Shown here in pieces: positions 53,385-64,000 of a stretch of DNA of 64,000 nt. How positions within the stretch are numbered: position 1 is the first letter of the stretch; every line of letters begins with the position of its first letter. The notes under the pieces were generated by a model. That model was not told the origin of the DNA, made no database searches, and saw nothing but the letters and a program-made list of their open reading frames with translations. Both the position numbers and the translations under genes were made by a program. Source of the stretch: Ceratothoa steindachneri (Eukaryota > Arthropoda > Malacostraca > Isopoda > Cymothoidae); assembly GCA_963969495.1 (NCBI GenBank), contig OZ018324.1:47743623-47807622 (forward strand), given 5' to 3'.

Positions 53385-54072
53385 TTTATGCTTTGTTCGT
53401 TCGAAGTTTAACTACGGATGCGAGTTTTAGGCAGCAAAGCGTGTATTTCGGAAGGTGGACTATCCATCATAACAGCCTTCGCCTGGCCACCGTATGCCTT
53501 CCGCACTTCCCCCATTGAGAGCCTACTTGTCGATGCTGGGAAGATACCACTCGCTCTGCGTTGTGCAAAGTGCAGTATTCGCCTGTAGGCGAGAGCCCAC
53601 CACATCCCGCATTCACCAACAGCCATCACTCTATCCACAGCTGATCTCGATAGTGCATATATCGCCCGGAAACGCCAGTAATATCCTAAGCCTTTTGGGT
53701 TTAAGGCTAGGAAACTCCTTCGAGAACTATGTATAGCTCTCGTGCCGGTGGCGCCCCTGGTTCTGCCCAGGACACCACCCTGGAAGGTACCACCTTTGAC
53801 TATTTGTCGCTACGCCTCTGCTCCCAAAGCTTCTACAGTGCCGCGAGTATTGCGTTCGGCTTTTTTTAGAGCCCACTTCGTGTCACGCTGGAACCGTGCT
53901 AGTGTATACGGATGGCTCCAAGTCCCAAGAGGGGGTCGGTTTCTACGCCCTATCCCCCGTTTTTGTTTTTTTAATTCAGTTGTAATTTTAAAGGTTCCTC
54001 CTAGCAGGCTGAAATTTTACATTACGATGACTTATGCCCTTGAAGGCAGTCACCAAATTGGTGCGTTAAAAA
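53385..54072 (+). mobile_element. Family A fragment A10 (late RT to mid RNase H, then 3' UTR)
   Basis: The match begins in the RT thumb (the segment KLDYGCEFYAS of A9, damaged here) and runs to the first RNase H motif (GWLQVPRGGR frame, equivalent to TDGSKSQEGVG, about 53910-53945). Sequence then jumps to the 3' UTR ('ttatgcccttgaaggcagtc' near 54030) and a short A tail. So RNase H and the CCHC are deleted. The stem GTGAC-type in the 3' part shares the changed base with A11. Confidence 0.75.
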
Positions 54073-55342
54073 ATGCAGCGAAATTGGATTAGAGATAATG
54101 AATTCCCTTATCTGGCGAGACGCTGGAATGGCCGATGCACGATAGTGAATCTTTTCTGGGTTAGCTAAGGACGGGGTATGTCACAAATCTATCCAATTGC
54201 ATAATAATAATAATATAGGTATTTATAATGCGCCCTTCAAGTCTGTTAGCCCTCCCAGAGCGCACATAGTTTAACCCCCCATCCTCTCTTGTATGCCATA
54301 TAGCAACAGTATCAGCTTGACCAACGAGCATTACATCTATTTCCACCACTAACTACACCTTTTTAAATCATTTTCATATTGTTCCAGACTTTTGGATCTT
54401 ATAACCAAACAGTTACATGACAAGGCTAATTAATCGTTAGGAAGTTTATTAACTTTCGCGTTTCCTGGTTTTCGACTTCTTTTTTCCTCCATTTGTTCGT
54501 CCCTCCCCTCATTTTCCCCGTACAGTAAAAATGGCCGTATTGTTGTATCAGTTACATTTCTTTGTTAATAGAAAAGGATATGGCGTTGTTCAGGGACGTT
54601 AATTAGAGCCTGGTTAAGGAATCTATTATTCACGAAATTCTGCAGAGGTATTTTTTTCCTTAACAGTTTGTCACAGTCTGTTCTTTCATTGCCATTCAAC
54701 ACGCCGCAAGAATCTACGAATATTTTAAAGGTTAGTGTCATACTTTTCTTTTCCTATCGATCGTCTTTCATAAATATTATCAAGACTGAAGCCCTCTCCT
54801 TCCCGGTTTTATGAAAATAGGAGTGAGAATTCACGCTAGGCCCCCATAGCTAGGGATTATTTGTCCACAATTTCTCGAGAATATTATACCAATATAAATC
54901 TATATAACCCCCCATCCCCAAACTACATACCAAGTATCGAACCGTTCACACAAATTCCCAACCTTTTCATCTGCGATGGCTCAATTCTCTGTCACTGGGT
55001 TCAGCTTTCCAACTTCTACAAACAACGCCCGAAGTTTAGGAGGTCTGCCGTTGGGGTTATTTGACCCCCATCCCTGTCCTGCTTATTTGGGAGCATCGAC
55101 CGTTGCAAAACGCCCAGCCACTGGTTAACTTCCGGTTGGTGTATGTCCCTGTCCTAGGTTGTGAACACCTTTCTTTAACTCCTTCAGGTTGGACCCCTGA
55201 AAAGTCCGAAACCTGGGAGGATAGGCGGGGCAGCGGCTGGACGCGAGATATAGCCCCTTCGCTATTTTTCTTTTCAGTGGTCACAGCCCGCATATGAGTA
55301 CAATGTGTACACTGGCTTTATTTAAGCACTGATGGGTCCTTT

Positions 55343-55349
55343 TATATAT

Positions 55350-55430
<81 letters not shown>
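55343..55430. repeat. (TA)n microsatellite with one phase slip
   Basis: TA dinucleotides run from 55343 to about 55430 with a single break of phase near 55361. The Tyr-Ile frames on the minus strand here are artefacts of it. Confidence 0.95.
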
Positions 55431-55432
<2 letters not shown>

Positions 55433-55787
55433 CAAAACTGCCAAGAAACGAGCACAAACGCCCACAATAACCGTTAAAACGCAACTAAAAAAGGGAGGAG
55501 TTGCTAATTGGTAGGCCACCATTTGCCAATTAGTAGGCGAAAAGTTACCAGATATATTTTTATTTTATATTTTTTACTTCTCGACAGTTTGTTGACATGA
55601 CGTGTAAAAGTTAACTTTTGTTTACCTATTAACTTTGTTACTATACTCCCTACAGTCATTTTCAATGCATTAATAGCTGTTCTTGAGGAAATTGTCTTGT
55701 AAAAGACGAGTCGACTTTATTGACTTTTAACTGCCCTAGTGATCACCAACCCTCCTATCTCTACCTCTCTTCCACACTTGCTCTACT

Positions 55788-55985
55788 ATCGACATAGGTT
55801 CTGGGCGCCCGGCGGACCTTTCCCTCTTATGAGCCTTAGTCGAGTGGCTGTATGCTGCGAGGTCCGAAATCCCGCTGGCTAGGGCAAGTATTAGGTACAG
55901 GGGTGCTGGGCTATCGAGTCTACTCACCTTCTTCCAGTACACTTAAAAGGTGGCTACGCTCGCACCATGCTTTAGGCTTAAAGCT
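55788..55985 (+). repeat. Dispersed repeat R1, copy 2
   Basis: This is similar in order and wording to 44806-44985, with several substitutions and small length changes. It lies shortly left of family A copy A11; copy 1 likewise lies directly left of A8. Confidence 0.6.
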
Positions 55986-56174
55986 CCAGCACAATGTCGC
56001 CTGAATGGCGGCCAGATTCGCAAAACATAAAGGTGGACCTGGGCAGATTTTGTGTAAATCATCATTGATCACATTCTGGAATTTCTGATCTTATGAAGAC
56101 TTCTCTTTACCTCCTAAGTCATTGAGAGATCATAGTATCTATTTCCATGAGTCCTCTATTCTTTTTTTTATACT

Positions 56175-58150
56175 ATGGTGACAAGTGTTAAGAAAAGTGG
56201 GACCGCATCGGGATCCTCCTCCAAGCGAGGCCTCTCCATCCCTAGGTGTTAAGGGCGATCTAACACGAGTCGCTCTTTTGACCGGTGGAGGGGCTTCCCC
56301 TCCCATTTTTCAAGCAGCTTTCGGACAGCTCCACCTCTGAAAAGGAGTTGCCCCCCCCCCCCCTCCCGTGCTTTCTCGGGAGCCTCTTCAATGCTCTTCT
56401 ACTACCCGAGAGGCTTACTCCGCACCTAGGCCTACGGGTAAGGTGGCTTCCCCTTCTCCGGAGGCACCCTCGGGAAACTCCATTTCCCTACCAGCGGCAG
56501 TCCCTCCTTTTACAGGATAATACCAAGAGAGCATGCAGGGGGCCAAAGGATAGCTGGGCCCGCCGCTTCATGCCCCCTACAGTCATGCATTTTAGTCTCC
56601 GTGTTTGACCCCTCTCATCGCTGGGGGATGTCTTTCGGCGGCCAGAACGACAAAAAGTACCTGGAATGGGATCCATAATGCCTTAGGGGGGCGGGGCACA
56701 TGGAAGACCCCCTCACTGAGATAGACCTGGTCCCGGAGGTGCCCCAGCCCCAGGCGCTAGTATCTTACATGGAGTCGAACCCAGGCTCGGTGCCTAACAT
56801 CGAACCTAAGTCTGCCCCTTTGCAAGCTTTTCTTCAGACGGCTCAGGCTCTCGGGGACTCAAAAGAAGAGGTGGCACCTTCTTTCCCAGCTGGGGCCCCT
56901 CATTTTCGGAGAAGGATCTTGCTGAGGCCGATCCATCCTGCCTAAGAGTTCCTTCAGGCGGTCGATATAATCGGCTTCATTCCCCTGCTATCCCTAAACG
57001 AAAACGAACAGGATGAAAACAAGACTAACGGCTCTTCGAGCTCCGAGGACGGACATGTCCGCCGCGGTTTCGGCATGCGATCGGCAAGTCGGAACCCGAG
57101 GCACTTTCGTTTGGGAAGACCAAAGAAAGACCGCAATCGCACCTGCGCTGAGGAAGGCCTCGATTACTTCTAAGCCACCCATTGAGAGACGACCTCGCGT
57201 TTCGAGCCCGCTGACTTCAAAACTTTTTCTGGTTATTCGCTCAAGTTATGGCAGCATATTGGCCAATGACAACATGATCCATCACAGGAGAGCATTAGCT
57301 AGTTTGATTTATAGAGAGCCGAAGGTGGCGCGTTTCTCTGACAAAAGCGCCAGCTCGACCTGAGTACTGAGGCCGCTACGATAGTATCCGAATGGCTCGC
57401 TGGTGCATATAACGACGCACTCTACAATTAACTTATTGAGATGAGTGGTTTACACGCGAGGGAAATCGTGGACTACTCCACAGGTCATACTGCGGTCAAG
57501 GTTGAACGTGTGATGATAAAAGAGACGGGGGCGAGTCTCGAAACTCACCCCCTCTCGCTTCGTCACGTTCAACCGTGATAGCCTCCTCCCTGAGTCAGCT
57601 TGCTGGTTGGATTCGCTACCGCATGAAGGCATTCGTGCCACCTTCGCCGAGGTGTTACTACTGCCATCACTTCGTCCATGCGAATCGCTCCTGTAGACAT
57701 ATAAAGTCTGGTTTACTCGAAGTCTGTAAGTTGGTCCAAGGAGAAACACGATAGATCGTTATCATGTATTGGCAAGGGAGTAAATTGCGGCTAACCGGAA
57801 TCTCTTCAAAGCAATGTGATGCCTATCTCCTGGAAAGGAAAATCCTGGCCGTTGGGGCTATGTATCGTCTCATTTCGCGAGGCAAATGACTTGTCATTCG
57901 CACTCCATGCGCTGCTTGGGGTGTCTTATGCCTCGCTTAAAAAAGGCACCTTTGCTCCTCACTAAAGTGTCTGATTGGAGGATCGGAGACTGTGGGTGCT
58001 CCAAACGAGTCACTCGCCCAAAGGTTTCTATTCTGAGAGAGAAAAGGACTCGCATAACGACCCCAACCTCTCCCAATGAATCGTCAAATACCATGGCACC
58101 TTCAGTGCCCGTAGTTATACCTACGGAAACCGTACGGCCATTTTGATGGC
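56175..58150 (+). pseudogene. Family A ORF1, copy A11
   Basis: An ATG at 56175 (MVTSVKKSGTASGSSSKRG) may be the start. Blocks include 56700-56945 (PQALVSYMESNPGS), 57013-57363 (LFLVIRSSYGS, ALASLIYREPKVARFSDKS) and the knuckle block at 57650-57690. The second and third knuckles are damaged. A late block 57886-58146 contains SPNESSNTMAP, equivalent to the basic tail of A9. There are many stops. The different N-terminus suggests either divergence or fusion to other sequence. Confidence 0.7.
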
Positions 58151-58154
58151 CCTG

Positions 58155-60020
58155 CATCTCGTCCGAGCTACCCCTAGAGAGCATATTGCTTCAATAAAAA
58201 TTGTCGCAGACTCCGGGCCCGTTAGCTATCTTTTTGCAGGACACCATACAGGGCGCGTATCTCCTGACCACCCTTCCCAGGTATAATGGTTTCTCGACCC
58301 CACAACCACTGGATGGGACTTTTGCGGGCGGATGTGCCATTTACACTCGATATGTCTTCGTTCTTCTCTTTGCGTTAAATATCTCATGTCAGGCAGTAGC
58401 AGTACAGCTTAACCTGGATAGTAGGTATACTCTTAAGAGGATAAGAGGCCGTCGTTATTCTCCGGTAACCTCATCGACCTGGGCCTGGCTACTACTATTC
58501 CTTGAAGTATCTCGGTTTTACAAGCCGAGCGCTTTCGTGGTGGTCAGCCGAGTGTGAGACGGCCCTCGCAAGAGAAGCATTATTCCTTACATGCGTTATA
58601 AGCGCCGCCCGAACGACTTGTGAATTTCGTCGAGCTAGGAATAGGTTCTGGTATATTTCGAAGCGCGCCAGCCGCTCTTCTTGACGTGCATACGTGTTTT
58701 CACTTAACGGGAAGACCCTCTAACAGGGGTGTGGAAGCGAATCAAAGGGATTCGTGGCAAGTTCTCGCAGGACACCCATCCCGTTCTCGAGGAGAATGTG
58801 ACCGCATTCTCTAGCCGGGATGCTGTTCCGCCAGCATTCAATGCGCGTCGTGATTTTGCCGAAGTCCTCCGACTGGATTTTACCACGAAAGGCGGAGAAC
58901 CCTATAAAGACAGATTTACTTTGAATGAGTTACGTTCCGCTCTCTCTTCGTGCGCGGAAACCGCCCCTCGTCCAGACGATGTCCCGTACGCCAAGCTTCG
59001 ACATCGGGGTGAGCAAGGCATGGCCTTTCTGTTAGATTTGTTCAACAGGATCCTGCTAGAGACTATCCTCCCAGATTCCTGGCGAATCGCTACTGTGCTC
59101 GCTTTTCGCAAACCAGGGAGAGATCACTACCCCGATCGATTTCCGAAATCGCCCAATATCTCTAACTTCCTGCGTGTGCAAGTTGATGGAGACCAGTTCC
59201 TTCCACACTTACCCCATTGAGAACCTACTTATCGATGCCGGGGAGATGCCACTCGCTCTGCTCCGTGCAAAGTGCATAATTCTCCTGTACGCGCGAGCCT
59301 GGCGCCTCCCTCAGTCTCCAACTGCTTTGGCAGCTGATCTTGACGTTGCCTATGGAGAGCTAAGTATAGGTCTCGGGCTGGCGGCGCCCGTGTTTCTGCC
59401 CAAGAGGCTACCCTCGATGGTACCACCTCTGACTATTTGTCCCCACGCCTCTGCTCCCAAAGCATCTACAGCGCTGGGAGTATTGCGTTCTGCCTTTTGG
59501 GAGCACACTTCGTGTCACGCTAGAACCGTTCCATTGTATATGGATGGCTGCAAGTCTCAAAAGGCGGTCGGTTTCTACGCAGTATCCCCTCTCTTTGAAG
59601 TCAACGGGCCTATGCCGGGTGCTACGTCTATATTCAGGGCCTCGCTGGTTGCAATACACCCTTCGGTACGGGAGATAACTCAACGTGCCCAGTTCGGAGA
59701 CCTGATTGTGATTTATAGCGACTCACAAAGCGCCTTGAGTGCTCTCAGGGCATTGGAATCTCCGTATCCCTTGGTTCGCGATCCTGACGCCACGGTTTTG
59801 GCGAGCCGGGTGGATGTCGAGATTATATTCCACCTGCTTCCTGGGTATGTAGGAATTGCGGGAAATGAGGTCGCCAAAGAGTCCGCAAGGAATGGGCGAC
59901 CAGACCAGCGTTTCACTCTTCCTTGCACTGATTACATGGCAGGAATACGGGCAGCTGTTTAGGCGTCCTGGCAAAGAAGTTGAGAGACGGTCGAGAGGAG
60001 CGTAAAGTTGCGTGCCTATT
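58155..60020 (+). pseudogene. Family A ORF2 remnants, copy A11
   Basis: EN is present up to QAVAVQLNLDSRYTL (58390-58435), then a deletion leads to the late EN/linker. 58729-59220 holds AFSSRDAVPPAFNARRD, PDDVPYAKLRHRGEQGMAFL and SWRIATVLAFRKPGRDH. The RT palm is deleted. 59174-59962 is a 262-codon frame across RNase H: YMDGCKSQKAVGFYA, RASLVAIHPSVREIT (the Glu of AEL is lost), VIYSDSQSALSAL and GNEVAKESARNGRPDQ. The CCHC is lost. Confidence 0.75.
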
Positions 60021-60374
60021 CTTTTTGAATGTCTCTCGGGGATGTTCGCGCACGTTACCTGTCCCGGTAGGGGACGGTTTCGTGTAGGAGGCCAGTCTCC
60101 TCCAATTTATTTTACTGTTTTGTGTTGCATGTTCTTCCGCCGTGGGGAGCCCGGCCTACCACTGACCCCTGAGCGCGCTTCCCTGCCTTTTTGCTCTGTG
60201 TTCGTTTTTTTAGTCTATATTTTTTATCGTTTTTATTCGTTTGTTTTTTATTACTATAGCCTAATAATAGGCTGGGTCGAGTACAGTGACAGTAGGCATT
60301 CGTCACATGGGCTCATAAAATTTAAAAAGAAAATTAATGACCCTGGATTGTCGAAAGTTTTACCTCTCCGTCAT

Positions 60375-60445
60375 CACGTTAGTACCTTAGTGGCTCCTTC
60401 ACAGGGCCGTGGATTCAAAGTTCGATTCTAGGCTTTATAAGGATC
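60375..60445 (+). repeat. Possible tRNA-like SINE head
   Basis: ACCTTAGTGGCTCC resembles an A box and AAAGTTCGATTCTAGG a B box, about 34 bases apart, just right of the A11 3' end. The body downstream is unrecognised. It is weaker than the element at 52213-52405. Confidence 0.4.
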
Positions 60446-60664
60446 ATTAATTTTTAATCGACCCTTTTATCTTCTGTTGTAGAGAAGGTAGAATGCCCCG
60501 GCTTGGTGTCACCTGCTTGTCTTTAAAAATGTCATAAAGGTGAAACTAGCTAGTGATTCGTTTTTCCCTCAACTCGTTTGCAGGTAATCTTTTAACTTGT
60601 GTTTACAACCTATTATGTTTCTCCTTTCGGCGAAGGCATATTTTGTTCATTGTTTCCGTTACAG

Positions 60665-60817
60665 AGCTTCGAAGTTGCTGGCACTTGGAATCTAAATGAG
60701 GGAAGTCCTCTCGTCATTGCTGGAGATGGGTCTCTATCACCCAAGGAACTGGACGCATTTCCTTGCTTTGACCCCCGATTTGATGCCCCCTGCGGTATTA
60801 ACACAGTATTTGCCAAC
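60665..60817 (+). other. Exon candidate, 153 nt, phase 0-0, unrecognised protein
   Basis: A pyrimidine-rich stretch and 'ccgttacag' precede the segment and GTGAGG follows. The 51 codons are open and read SFEVAGTWNLNEGSPLVIAG, then GDGSLSPKELDAFPCFDPRF and DAPCGINTVFAN. The composition is that of a globular protein with two Cys, unlike the transposon frames around it. No neighbouring exon was found within reach, and no family is recognised. It may be a host exon, or an exon carried by an unknown element. Confidence 0.4.
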
Positions 60818-61017
60818 GTGAGGCTCGAGAAAATGGGTTTATATTGAAAGTTGCAATTTTCCTTAGGTTGCGGGTCTGTAAGATTGATTCCATCTGGTTC
60901 ATTGCTGATTCTTGCGCTATACAGAATATTCTCGTATGTCCTCTGATAATAATCGTATGCATGTGATTTTCTGATTTATTGTTACTAATACAACGTTTAC
61001 AGACCCAGATTTTCCTC

Positions 61018-62796
61018 CCTGGCCGCAATTCTGACGGGACTCAGCTTAGCCTCTTCTTTCCGACAGCCTGTATTTTTACCCTACTTCCTCACTTTCCCTA
61101 CAACCTCTCTCACAACTTTATCTGGTCGGCCTCTAATTTCACAGGATAGACGCCGACCAGCTTCCTCTCACCCAACTCTCCCGGATCGCGGCTAAGGGAA
61201 GAGGGGACAACGGTCCCTCACCCCTGAGCTCCGGCAGGGGTGGCGGGTTTTTAACAACCTGCTTCATCCCCACTCACACCCTCACATGCCTTTTCTTCAG
61301 CCCTTCCCTGTCTATCAAGTTTACACCGTGCCCAAGGTGGAACCGATAGACTCCCAGGTCACTAGGCGGAAAGAGGCCTGAAATGGGGCAGCTGGTTCTG
61401 CTGGCCCTGTGTCCATCCCTCACAGAGCCGGCTACAACGTGGGGTCATTAGAGTTTGCGTCCCTTGGCACTAATAGGGTCACCATGCCCGATGTTGAAAA
61501 TCAAAATAAACCTCTCGCCTTTTCCTTTACCAGCGTTGGATCCGCCCTCGGTAAGCTCATCGAAAAAAATGTATGCCCCACAACCCCTGTGCTTTCATTG
61601 GGGTTCCTCCAAATCTTTCCGATCGGAGAGGAGGTTTACTCCTCTCCTCTCTGATACGGGTGTAGGGGACTTCCCCCTCACCCCTTATGTGGAGTTGCGG
61701 CGACTCACTTTTTCCAGTGGCATTCTCTCCTTTTCTCTCCAAGGGGACTGCCAAGAAAGCAGTCAAGAGACCCATAATTGACCACTCCCGGTGGGAGCGG
61801 CTCTATAGGGCCAACCCGCTTAACGGGGCCAGGGACGACAGGGCTCGTCTGCCCGTGCCATCCAAAGTCTCGCGCGCACGCATATCAGGCTCACAGGGGG
61901 TCTGTACGTGAGACCACCTGTCTTTCCTGACGGATGCCGGTTCAGGATAGAATGAAAGGTACCTCGAAGGGCTCCCAAATGTCTCGGCTCCAGACGGTAT
62001 GATCTTCCATGGGGTCGTTTCCGGCCTCGGTGCCAAGCACAGAACCCGTTTCTTTCCCTATGCAAGCCCCTCCTCCGGCTAGTGCTCCTATGACAGTCAA
62101 GACCTTGTCCAATTTCAGAGAATGTTCTGGCCTAGGAGCCCCTACCGGCGAAGGAGAGAACATGTTCATTCCCCGCCTCCTCTCCTAAAAAGAACAAGTT
62201 AAAGACTCGAGGCTCCTCTCCCGCTGCGAAGACAGGAGAGGAGCTTCTTTGTTATTCGCTCCACTGATGATAACGTTGTTTAAGGGAAACATGATCCATC
62301 ATATGAGAGCTCTAGCTATTGTGATTGGTAGAGAGCCGAAGGTAACCCGTTTCTCGGACGTGGTGCCTTTTAGCGAATGTGTCTAATCCTTCCGAGCCGG
62401 CCATGATTTTCCCCCTTCCGACACTTGAGTGCACGCCGGTGAATGTGACCTTGAATTCTACCATGAATTTCGCGAAAGGAGTAGTTTATTCGAGGGAACT
62501 CTTGGACTACTCCATAGATTACATAAAATTAGAGTTGGCCAACCATGGGGATGTAAAGGTCGAATGGGTGATGAGAAAACGGGGAGAGGCCTCTAGACCC
62601 ACCCTACTCTATCGTCGCGTTCGACTGTGACAAGCTTCCTGTGTCTGTGCATGCCGGTTGGTATCGCTACCCCGTGAAGACCTTCGTGCTAGTGCCACGG
62701 GGTGTTACTACTGTCGCCGCTTCTCTATACTAATCGTTCCTGTAGCCCTCAAAGTCGGAGTTACACTAAGTCTGTGTAAATTGCTCCAAGGCCGCA
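61018..62796 (+). mobile_element. Family A copy A12 (5' UTR and ORF1), cut by A13
   Basis: The 5' UTR starts imperfectly at about 61018 (the CCCGTAAGG end is absent), passes 'ctaatttcacaggataga' and reaches the ATG at 61484. ORF1 is read to the zinc-knuckle region, then the sequence changes to the 5' terminus of A13 at 62797 within the segment 'ttgctccaaggccgca'. Right of the window the rest of A12 could reappear after A13. Confidence 0.8.
61484..62796 (+). pseudogene. Family A ORF1, copy A12
   Basis: ATG at 61484 in GGTCACC context (MPDVENQNKPLAFSFTS). Readable blocks are 61484-61654, and 62379-62630 with SNPSEPAMIFPLPTLEC, then GDVKVEWVMRKRGEASRP. The latter keeps the frame that A9 has lost at the same place (about 47338), so it shows the family reading. 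The first knuckle (CYYCRRF at 62705) is broken after it. About 150 bp are deleted near 62240. Confidence 0.75.
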
Positions 62797-64000
62797 CCCG
62801 TAAGGGGCGCGACGATTTGCCATCCTGGCAGCCGTGCTGACGGGTCTCAGCACCCCGTCCGACCCCAGCTTAGCCTCTTCTCCTTCCTTCAAAACACTCG
62901 TTTCCTCGCTTTTCATACAACCTCTCCCACAACTTTCAGTGGTCAGCCCTCTAATTTCACAGGGTAGATGCTGACCTTCTTCTCAAGCCAACCGTCCCGG
63001 ATCGGGGCTGAGGGGGGAGGGGACAATGTTCCCTAACCCCTGAGCTCCGGTTCGGGATGGAGTTTTTTTTAACAACCTGCTTCATCCCCACCCATACCTT
63101 CCTCACATCCCTGTTCCTTCCTCTTCACATTCTATCCATTTTTACGCCGTGTTCAAGATGGAGCCGCCATGCCGATGGACTGCCAGGCCACCAGGCGGGA
63201 GAGGTGGTCCGAAATGGCGGCGCCTGGCTCTGCCAGGCCTGTAAGCACCTCTTGCAGTGCGGGCAACTGCAAGAGGTGATGAGCTATTGCGTCCCGTAGC
63301 ACAAATAGGGTCACCATGCCCAATGATGAAAATAAAAGAAAAACCCAACCCCCAACTTCCCCAAGAACATCAACGGAGCCGCCCTCGGGCAGCTCCACCG
63401 AGAAAATGGAGGTCCTCCCCCTTGTGCTTGCGCAGGGGGCCCTCCATACTTAGTCGGAGAGGAGGCTTACTCCTCTCCTACGCCTACGGGTGTAGGGGAC
63501 TACCCCCTCACCCCCTTCTCTGGAGGTGCTTCCGGGCACCTCCCTATCTCCAGCGGCAGTCCCTCCTTTGCTTTCTAAGGGGACTGCCAAGAAAGCTAGC
63601 AGGCAGCCCATTGCCGACCGCCCCTCGTGTAAGCGGCTCGGTAGGGCAAGGGAAGCCAGGCCCCTTCGGTCGCTTCCCTCAAAAGACCTGCTGGCAAGAA
63701 TATTTAACCTTGCCGGGGTCAAGGCCTGTGCCTCCCTACTAAAGACTCATGACGCTGCCAAGGGGAACTGCGATGTCCTGGGAGGGGATGGCCAACTGGA
63801 GGCCCCTCCTGTGATAGACATGGTCCTTGAGGAAAACCAGCCTCAGACGGTAGGGCCTTCCATGGGGGGGAATCCGGGCTCAGCGCCAAGCACGGAACCC
63901 GAATCTGCCCCTATGCAAGGTCCTCCTCAAACGGCTGGGGATCTCCTCCGGATGAGGCCCCTGTGACCACCAGGACCTTAACCATTTCGGAGAAGGACCT
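62797..64000 (+). mobile_element. Family A copy A13, running off the window end
   Basis: The 5' end CCCGTAAGGGGCGCGACG begins at 62797 inside A12 ORF1. The UTR is close to that of A9 and A7. ORF1 starts at 63316. Only early ORF1 lies in the window. Its low divergence from A9 suggests that it is one of the younger copies. Confidence 0.85.
63316..64000 (+). pseudogene. Family A ORF1 N-terminal part, copy A13 (continues beyond the window)
   Basis: ATG at 63316 in the family context (gtcaccATGCCC). The head reads MPNDENKRKTQPPTSPRTS and then STEKMEVLPLVLAQG, until a TAG near 63452. 63526-63966 reads on in another frame (SKGTAKKASRQPIADRPSC, KDLLARIFNLAGVKAC, VIDMVLEENQPQTVGPSMGG). It therefore already has one shift or stop. 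The A-tract that shifts A9 after its start is shorter here, so this copy gives the better view of the N-terminus. Confidence 0.75.

Larger units (their letters stand above)
54073..56174 (+). other. Mixed intergenic stretch with dispersed repeats and a (TA)n tract
   Basis: It holds an ATAATAATA run with 'gcgccc' and 'gagcgcac' segments (54198-54360, an invertebrate-type dispersed repeat), a segment near 55180-55290 that resembles part of the C2 5' UTR, a (TA)n microsatellite, and repeat R1 copy 2. No gene is supported. Confidence 0.5.
56175..60329 (+). mobile_element. Family A copy A11 (divergent subfamily, internally deleted)
   Basis: No family A 5' UTR was recognised; the match starts with ORF1-like sequence. 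It runs to the 3' stem-loop AGCCTA-ATAA-TAGGCT (60258-60273) and a weak A-rich end. Deletions remove most of EN (near 58432) and the RT core (near 59193). Differences from A9 are spread over the whole length, so this is an older or separate subfamily. Its first zinc knuckle keeps the His (CYYCHHFVHANRSC) that A9 has lost. Confidence 0.8.

Noticed and set aside
55281..55522. Minus-strand frames with Tyr-Ile repeats
   Set aside because: Translation of the second (TA)n tract.

Overview
This is eukaryotic DNA, almost certainly from an arthropod. It shows no operons or ribosome binding sites, but it holds splice-site-flanked exon candidates, poly(A)-tailed non-LTR retrotransposons, Tc1/mariner and hAT transposons, solo-LTR candidates, tRNA-like SINE heads and long (TA)n microsatellites. 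The mariner family, the I-type elements with RNase H, and a pseudogene of a protein that is multi-copy in arthropod genomes all fit an arthropod. Which class (crustacean, arachnid or other) cannot be told. No intact host gene is visible. Nearly every open frame is a decayed transposon gene, so the window looks like heterochromatin-type nested repeat DNA.

Families (names used only here). Family A is an I-clade-like non-LTR element of about 6.7 kb. It has a GC-rich 5' UTR that begins CCCGTAAGG, an ORF1 with three zinc knuckles, an ORF2 with endonuclease (EN), reverse transcriptase (RT), RNase H and a C-terminal CCHC, two 3' stem-loops and a poly(A) tail. There are thirteen pieces, A1-A13: 1-4497, 6028-6726, 6727-7226, 8088-10111, 22257-23284, 30822-31052, 32377-36996, 45008-45529, 45530-52199 (best copy), 53385-54072, 56175-60329, 61018-62796 and 62797-end. 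Family B is a second I-like family (10112-14577, carrying a mariner; 52998-53384). Family C is CR1-like with an SGNH esterase in ORF1 (25057-28108; 28161-38960). Family D is Jockey-like on the minus strand (15807-21876). Family E is an RTE-like fragment (23540-24715, minus).

Layout. 1-10 kb holds A copies and a Tc1 fragment. 10-15.3 kb holds B1, split by a mariner, then a truncated hAT. 15.8-21.9 kb holds the Jockey element, broken by an LTR-like segment with an enhancer-like minisatellite. 22.2-24.7 kb holds A5 and the RTE fragment. 25-39 kb holds two CR1 elements, the second split by A6, A7 and a solo LTR. 39-45 kb holds low-copy-looking DNA with possible exons, a deleted mariner and the arthropod multi-copy pseudogene. 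45-54 kb holds A8-A10, a SINE and B2. 54-56 kb holds dispersed repeats and a microsatellite. 56-64 kb holds A11-A13 and one good exon candidate at 60.67 kb.

Several insertions carry target-site duplications (TSDs), so order can be read directly. C2 is older than A6, A7 and the solo LTR; B1 is older than its mariner; the Jockey element is younger than the repeat it sits in. All elements seen are defective. Any present activity would have to come from intact copies elsewhere.
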